Below, in pieces: positions 59,668 through 64,000 of a stretch of DNA of 64,000 bases. Position 1 is the stretch's first letter; each line of letters opens with the position of its first letter. The stretch covers positions 558,001-622,000 of the forward strand of contig NZ_LT629688.1 in NCBI RefSeq assembly GCF_900101785.1. Reading direction: 5' to 3'. The notes beneath the pieces are model-generated. The model worked only from the letters and a program-made list of their open reading frames with translations. It searched no databases and was not told the DNA's origin. A program made the translations under genes and the position numbers. The stretch comes from Auraticoccus monumenti (GTDB lineage Bacteria > Actinomycetota > Actinomycetes > Propionibacteriales > Propionibacteriaceae).

Positions 59668-60624
59668 TCCCACGCTAACGCTGCGTTGACCCCTCGTGCC
59701 CGGCTCACGGTCGCTCGGCTCGTGATCGAGCAGAAAGTTCCTGTCGCGGAGGTCGCGGCTCGGTTCCAGTGCTCCTGGCCCACGGTCAAGCGGTGGGCCG
59801 ACCGGTACGCCGCTGGTGAGCCGATGAGCGACCGGTCGTGCCGCCCGCACCGGATGCCGGCCAAGACCGGCGCGCGCACGACACGTCGGATTGTGTCGTT
59901 GCGGCTGCGCAAGCGGCTGGGGCCGGTGCAGCTGGCCGCGCTGACGGGCGTGGCACCCTCCACCGCGCACCGGGTCCTGGTCCGGTGCCGGATCAACCGG
60001 CTCTCCCACGTGGACCGGGCCACGGGAGAACCCGTGCGCCGCTACGAGCACGAGCACCCCGGGGCGATGCTGCACGTGGACGTCAAGAAGTTCGGCAACA
60101 TCCCCGACGGCGGCGGGAGGCGGTTCGTCGGCCGGGCCCAGGGCGGGAAGAACCGTGCCACCACCCCGGACAAGCCCAAGAACAAGCACCACCACCCCAA
60201 GATGGGCCACGCGTTCGTCCACACCGTCATCGACGACCGCTCCCGGGTGGCCTACGCCGAGGTCCATGATGACGAGACGGCCCTGACCGCGACCGGGGTG
60301 CTGCGCCGCGCGGTGACCTGGTTCGCTGCCCGCGGCATCACGACCGAACGGGTCCTGTCTGACAACGGCTCCCCCTACGTCTCCCACCTATGGCGGGCGG
60401 TCTGTGCTGAGCTCGCGATCAAGCACTCACGGACCCGGCCCCGCCGCCCGCAGACCAACGGCAAGATCGAGCGCTTCCACCGCACCATGGCCGACGGCTG
60501 GGGCTACGCCCGCTGCTACACCTCTGAAGCCGAACGACGCGCCGCCCTGGCAGCATGGATCCACGAGTACAACCACCACCGCCCCCACACCGCCTGCGGG
60601 ACAAGCCACCGGTCACCCGATTGA
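59665..60624 (+). CDS. IS481-family transposase, C-terminus frameshifted
   Basis: The 319-residue DDE transposase has an N-terminal HTH (RARLTVARLVIEQKVPVAEVAARF, WPTVKRWADRYAAG). The catalytic core shows Asp in MLHVDVKKFG, Asp in VLSDNGSPY and Glu in NGKIERFHRT, and HEYNHHRPHTACG follows. GTG 59665 follows AGGAGG. As read it ends TSHRSPD at 60624. Adding one G to the GGG at 60598-60600 restores DKPPVTRLTNLSGQYS and a stop at 60650, the usual family C-terminus. So it carries a one-base deletion or a sequencing error. The missing tail may reduce activity. Confidence 0.9.
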   Translation: MSHANAALTPRARLTVARLVIEQKVPVAEVAARFQCSWPTVKRWADRYAAGEPMSDRSCRPHRMPAKTGARTTRRIVSLRLRKRLGPVQLAALTGVAPSTAHRVLVRCRINRLSHVDRATGEPVRRYEHEHPGAMLHVDVKKFGNIPDGGGRRFVGRAQGGKNRATTPDKPKNKHHHPKMGHAFVHTVIDDRSRVAYAEVHDDETALTATGVLRRAVTWFAARGITTERVLSDNGSPYVSHLWRAVCAELAIKHSRTRPRRPQTNGKIERFHRTMADGWGYARCYTSEAERRAALAAWIHEYNHHRPHTACGTSHRSPD

Positions 60625-60645
60625 CCAACCTCTCGGGTCAGTACA

Positions 60646-60651
60646 GCTAGC
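60646..60651 (+). repeat. IS481 target-site duplication (right copy), GCTAGC
   Basis: Right-hand copy of the 6-bp target. Its TAG also forms the stop codon of the transposase in the restored reading frame. Confidence 0.8.
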
Positions 60652-60724
60652 AGACGGCCGAGCTCGGCACAGACCCCCGGTGGCGACCAATCACTCGACC
60701 TCAAGGCGGCGGCCAGAGTGCCGG

Positions 60725-63700
60725 TTACGCACCGAGCTTCTCTTTAAGCCGATCGATCCCGTCCTGCAATTTGTCGTAACGAATAACGATGACTGAGATT
60801 CCAGCAACCTTCAGAGCCTGTCGCTTGTGCTCGTCAATCTTCGCCACAGTTGGGTCGTCATGAACGTATCCGTCTAGCATCACCGCGAGATTGAGCCCTT
60901 CGCCCGTATAATATAGGTCCGCGGATACCAAAGTCCCATTATGGCCCGTTAGGGTCTTGTGGCAGTCGTCTGGGGCGGGAACGCCGGCTTCCTGCAGCGC
61001 GAACACCATCTGCTTCTCCGTCTCGGAGTCGTACCCCTCGGTGACGGCGTCCCAGTCTAGAGCCACCAGGGCTTCGGTGAACGCAGCTCCCGCTGCTCCA
61101 GCGACGAGTGTGGGGACTACGAGATGTCGGTCGAGCTGGTCGTGATGCCACTGGTTGCGGAACGTCCGGAGACACTCGTAGCAGCTGTCAAGACACGCAC
61201 GTTCAGAATCCTTGCCGGTCTCGTCCGCGTGCACGATTTCCAGGGCCCGGCCACACACCTCAGCCCATGCGGGAGTGGTCGCGACTCGAGCGAGGACGCC
61301 AATACCGCCCTCGTCCATCTCGTACAGCAGGACGCGGCGGACGGCAGGATTCTGCTGTGGGTCTGGAAAGACCTGCCCGCCGAGCTCGGCCTGGTCTACG
61401 CCGTACCTGGTCGCGATGCCGGCCTGCAGCGCGTAAAGCAAAGTCCAGGCGTAGTCGTCGGGGTCGGTGCCGTTGGGCGCCTGTGTGTCGATCAGGAGCA
61501 TGTCGTGCTGCCCCTGAGTCGTCAGGACGATGTCACGAACCCAATTGTCGAGCGCCGGGGCGCAATCCTTGTCCGGTCCGAAGTGGTCGGCGTCGGGGTT
61601 CCAGAGCCGGCACTTTTCGCAAAGGGTGAACCCCGGGGTGGCGCTCCGGCGCTGGCCGCTGTTTACCTGCACGAGGTGGCCGAGGTGGGCGTAGGTCACG
61701 GCAAGGTCGAGCCCTGCGGATGTGGTGACGCTGTACCGCCGGACGCCGCGGTGGGGCAGCCGGAATGCGGCGTCGACCATGTAACCCTGCCGCATGCGGT
61801 CCTCGGCGTCGGCGCCAACGGTCTCCTGCTCAACGGCGAAGGCATCGCCGACCTGCATGGCAGACTTCCAGGCCTTGGTTTCGTCGTCGCTACGCGGCGT
61901 CCCGCACGATGGGCACTTCGACGCGACGGTCTTGCCCGGGAGGAACGCCCCGCAGGAGCAGATGACGATCTCGCTGAAGATGTCCGCTCCGCTGCGGCCT
62001 GTGGAGGCGCGCTGCACCTTGTAGCGGTGCCCGCGGTGGTAAACGAAGTTGCCGGGTGCGTACTCCCGCAGCGCGATGGACCGGCTCCGGGCGCGCATGT
62101 CCTGGCGGTCGGCAAACCGGAGAAGGACCGCCTGCCTGGGGAAGGCGTACCCGGGAAGGAAGCCGCGCTGTGCGAGCCAGGACAGCGGGTAGTAGTCGCC
62201 CTTCCCGGTGCGGATGTTCCGTCCGATCGCCTCGACCGCCTCCCGGCGGCGCTTGTCCGAGCCCGAGAGTCCCTCCTTGTTCGCTTTTGCGCTCAGCTCG
62301 GCAGCTTCGACGGCGAGCTCCCGGGCGAGGTTCGACAGCGCGGCCATGTCAGCGTCGAGCGCGTCGACGAACCCGTCGACGATCCGGGCCACGCTCTGCG
62401 CGTCGATGGCCTCGGCGCCTTCGATGACGTCCGCGAACGCGGCGCTACCGCGAGCGACGAGGTCGTCCCGCTTGGTGGCGACGAACTGCTCGAGGCCGGC
62501 GCGGAACTCCGGTGTGAGCCTGCCGGTGGTCTGGTGGTCGAGGTCTACCCAGGCGAAAACCTCGGTCGGGAGGTCCTCGCCGCGGGCGCCGAGGATCAGG
62601 GCGTGCATGTGGGACCGCAGGAGCGTCTCGTTGTCGAGCAAGAATTGCGGCGATGCGATGCGGCCGGCCACGATCTTCTCTGGGTGCCGGAAGAAGTACT
62701 GGTCGTGGACACCGGTCCGGCCTTGCGCTCCGCAAAACGTGACGACGGACGACGGCTGCGCGGCGCGGCCGGCCCGTCCTTGCCGCTGCGCGTAGTTGGC
62801 GGGCGACGGCGGGACATTGCGCATGTAGACCGCGGACAGTGAGCCGATGTCGACGCCGAGTTCCATCGTCGGCGTGCAGACAAGGACGTTCAGGGGATCG
62901 GCCTGGCTCTTGAACTTCGTCTCGATGGTCTTGCGCTCGTCGCCTCCGACGGCTGCTGTGTGCTCCTCGGCAGAGACTCGGACTGTGCCCTCCAGCGACG
63001 AGGTGTAGGTGGCGCGGAAGAAGTCGTCCCGGCCGGCGCGGTCCTCGACCAGCCGGACTTTCACGCAGCGGGGGCAGTCCCGGGGCTCGGTGAACAGCCA
63101 CCTTGAGGCGCAGCGTGGGCAGCGATAGCCCAGCGGCTCGGTCGGCCGCCAGAACAGCAGTTTTTCCTCGGCGACCTGCAGGCCGGGTGAGCCGTCAGTC
63201 CTGACCAGGAAGCCGAACTTCTCCAGGAACGCCGCGGCCTGCCGGACAGTGTCACGGGCCTCCTGACGGGCCTGCCTGTCGTTGGGCCAGCCCACCTGCC
63301 GGAGCAACCACCGGGTCATGCGGGACGTCGAGCCCTTGTCGGCGCCGGACGGGTCCTGGCTGCCGCCGAGCCGCTTGACGTCGAACCGCTTCGTCTCGGC
63401 CCTGTCGTCGTACACCACGATGCGGTTGGGCTGCTCCGCGCTGCCATGGAAAAGCGAGACCGGGTTTACCAGGCTCACGACCTGCGTGCCGAACCCGTCC
63501 GGGGACGAGAACACGGCGGCGGGCCCATCCTCGGAGTCGCTGGAGACGGCTTTTCCGCGGCGCATGCTGTCGAGCAGCGCCCGGAGCAAGTCGTGCGCCA
63601 GGTTCGGCTCAGCCTCGGCCAGAACCTTGAGCTGCACCTCGCCGTGCTGGGCGATGTTCTTGAGCACGAGGTCCCGCTTGCCGAGCGACTGGTAGTCCGC

Positions 63701-64000
63701 AACGAGCAGCCCAGTGTCCTCGAGGTTTGGCTGGGCCTTGCGGGGCGAACCGGAGCAATCCATGAGGACGCCAGCCTGGAGGTACCGCAGGTATCGCTTC
63801 TGCGCCTTCCGCAGGTCGGCCTGCGGGTCGAGGTTCAGCGCGTCCATTTGCCGCGTGAACGTCGGGAGGGTGCCGCTGCCTTCCATGGCGTCGAACGCGT
63901 TGCGGGCGAGCTCCTCTGTGGTGAGGGCGTCGTCGGGGTCCTGCACGTCGGCCAGCGCGGCGCAGACGGCCCTGCGGAAGTAGAACCGCCGGGACAGAGC
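60725..64000 (-). CDS. Large SF2 helicase with DUF1998 and C-terminal nuclease-like domain, partial
   Basis: 1091 residues are visible; the N-terminal part with Walker A and DExH motifs lies beyond the window edge (the frame is open to base 64000). Visible in order are a helicase C-domain with an inserted zinc ribbon (CPRCASRW, DCPRC), motif V (CTPTMELGVDIGSL) and motif VI (QRQGRAGR). A second zinc ribbon (CSCGAF, CPSCG), a third Cys cluster (CEKCRLW), and the DUF1998/MZB part (EMDEGGIGVL, CLDSCYECLRTF) follow. The last ~100 residues (SADLYYTGEGLNLAVMLDG, then QALKVAGISVIVIRYD) resemble Vsr/DUF559 nucleases. DUF1998 helicases of this size occur in DISARM and Druantia defence systems. Moderately lower GC and a neighbouring IS fit an island. 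Confidence 0.8.
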   Translation of the reverse strand, partial: ALSRRFYFRRAVCAALADVQDPDDALTTEELARNAFDAMEGSGTLPTFTRQMDALNLDPQADLRKAQKRYLRYLQAGVLMDCSGSPRKAQPNLEDTGLLVADYQSLGKRDLVLKNIAQHGEVQLKVLAEAEPNLAHDLLRALLDSMRRGKAVSSDSEDGPAAVFSSPDGFGTQVVSLVNPVSLFHGSAEQPNRIVVYDDRAETKRFDVKRLGGSQDPSGADKGSTSRMTRWLLRQVGWPNDRQARQEARDTVRQAAAFLEKFGFLVRTDGSPGLQVAEEKLLFWRPTEPLGYRCPRCASRWLFTEPRDCPRCVKVRLVEDRAGRDDFFRATYTSSLEGTVRVSAEEHTAAVGGDERKTIETKFKSQADPLNVLVCTPTMELGVDIGSLSAVYMRNVPPSPANYAQRQGRAGRAAQPSSVVTFCGAQGRTGVHDQYFFRHPEKIVAGRIASPQFLLDNETLLRSHMHALILGARGEDLPTEVFAWVDLDHQTTGRLTPEFRAGLEQFVATKRDDLVARGSAAFADVIEGAEAIDAQSVARIVDGFVDALDADMAALSNLARELAVEAAELSAKANKEGLSGSDKRRREAVEAIGRNIRTGKGDYYPLSWLAQRGFLPGYAFPRQAVLLRFADRQDMRARSRSIALREYAPGNFVYHRGHRYKVQRASTGRSGADIFSEIVICSCGAFLPGKTVASKCPSCGTPRSDDETKAWKSAMQVGDAFAVEQETVGADAEDRMRQGYMVDAAFRLPHRGVRRYSVTTSAGLDLAVTYAHLGHLVQVNSGQRRSATPGFTLCEKCRLWNPDADHFGPDKDCAPALDNWVRDIVLTTQGQHDMLLIDTQAPNGTDPDDYAWTLLYALQAGIATRYGVDQAELGGQVFPDPQQNPAVRRVLLYEMDEGGIGVLARVATTPAWAEVCGRALEIVHADETGKDSERACLDSCYECLRTFRNQWHHDQLDRHLVVPTLVAGAAGAAFTEALVALDWDAVTEGYDSETEKQMVFALQEAGVPAPDDCHKTLTGHNGTLVSADLYYTGEGLNLAVMLDGYVHDDPTVAKIDEHKRQALKVAGISVIVIRYDKLQDGIDRLKEKLGA

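Larger units (their letters stand above)
59543..60645 (+). mobile_element. IS481-family insertion sequence, 1103 bp
   Basis: The left end TGTACTGACCCGGCACGTTGGTC and right end (complement TGTACTGACCCGAGAGGTTGGTC) are imperfect terminal inverted repeats differing only in the middle. The element is flanked by 6-bp direct repeats GCTAGC and encodes one DDE transposase. Ends, target repeat, size and protein agree. It sits 80 bp from the 3' end of the large helicase gene without disrupting a visible gene, and the intact target repeat suggests recent insertion. Confidence 0.92.

Overview
The window is a stretch of chromosome from a very GC-rich Gram-positive actinobacterium. The evidence is near-saturated G/C third positions, frequent GTG starts, twin-arginine lipoproteins, an F420-type oxidoreductase fold, a LAxTG sortase signal and type VII secretion-type proteins. 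A Propionibacteriaceae-like host is my inference; no rRNA or taxonomic marker is present and I see no tRNA gene.

About 1-42 kb is mainly a carbohydrate-scavenging region. It holds three complete carbohydrate ABC importers (binding lipoprotein plus two permeases), none with its own ATPase. (1) 1754-4961, plus strand, sits behind a Gfo/Idh/MocA oxidoreductase and is followed by a zinc-dependent sugar-alcohol-type dehydrogenase. (2) 18619-24723, minus strand, is an operon-like nucleoside-scavenging set: nucleoside hydrolase, importer, PfkB (ribokinase-like) kinase and LacI regulator, with twin LacI-type operators in front. (3) 30679-36329, minus strand, is LacI regulator, importer and sulfatase. 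Between and after these lie a GH92 mannosidase, an HpcH/HpaI-type aldolase, three aldo/keto reductases, a GH32 fructosidase beside a broken LacI gene, and three short-chain dehydrogenases. Envelope genes are interspersed: a PGRP/LGFP-repeat amidase with a possibly structured leader, a ThrE-type exporter, a secreted 1469-residue Ig-repeat protein with a sortase signal, and an S9 peptidase.

40.7-47.7 kb is accessory DNA. It holds two coupled secreted/lipoprotein genes of lower GC, a bacterial PH-domain protein, a PASTA-tailed protein, a large lipoprotein, and a compact polymorphic-toxin module. That module is a YbaB-like protein, an EspC-like protein, a CpnT-like N-terminal secretion domain, a separate colicin-D-type tRNase domain and a small acidic putative immunity protein. 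47.8-58.3 kb returns to core-like genes: Nei/Fpg glycosylase, TspO-like protein, MarR, CDP-alcohol transferase, F420-type reductase, SDRs, MerR and a SnoaL-like protein.

58.3-64 kb looks like an island. It has lower-GC DNA, an orphan membrane protein, an IS481-family insertion with a clear 6-bp GCTAGC target duplication, and, running off the window edge, a very large SF2 helicase/DUF1998 protein with a C-terminal Vsr/DUF559-like nuclease fold, as in defence helicases (DISARM/Druantia type).

Non-coding highlights are two arrays of a 70-71 bp palindromic element sharing GCAGAACCGG ends, several dyad operators beside LacI/MerR genes, a possible c-di-AMP riboswitch before the amidase, and hairpin terminators between convergent genes.
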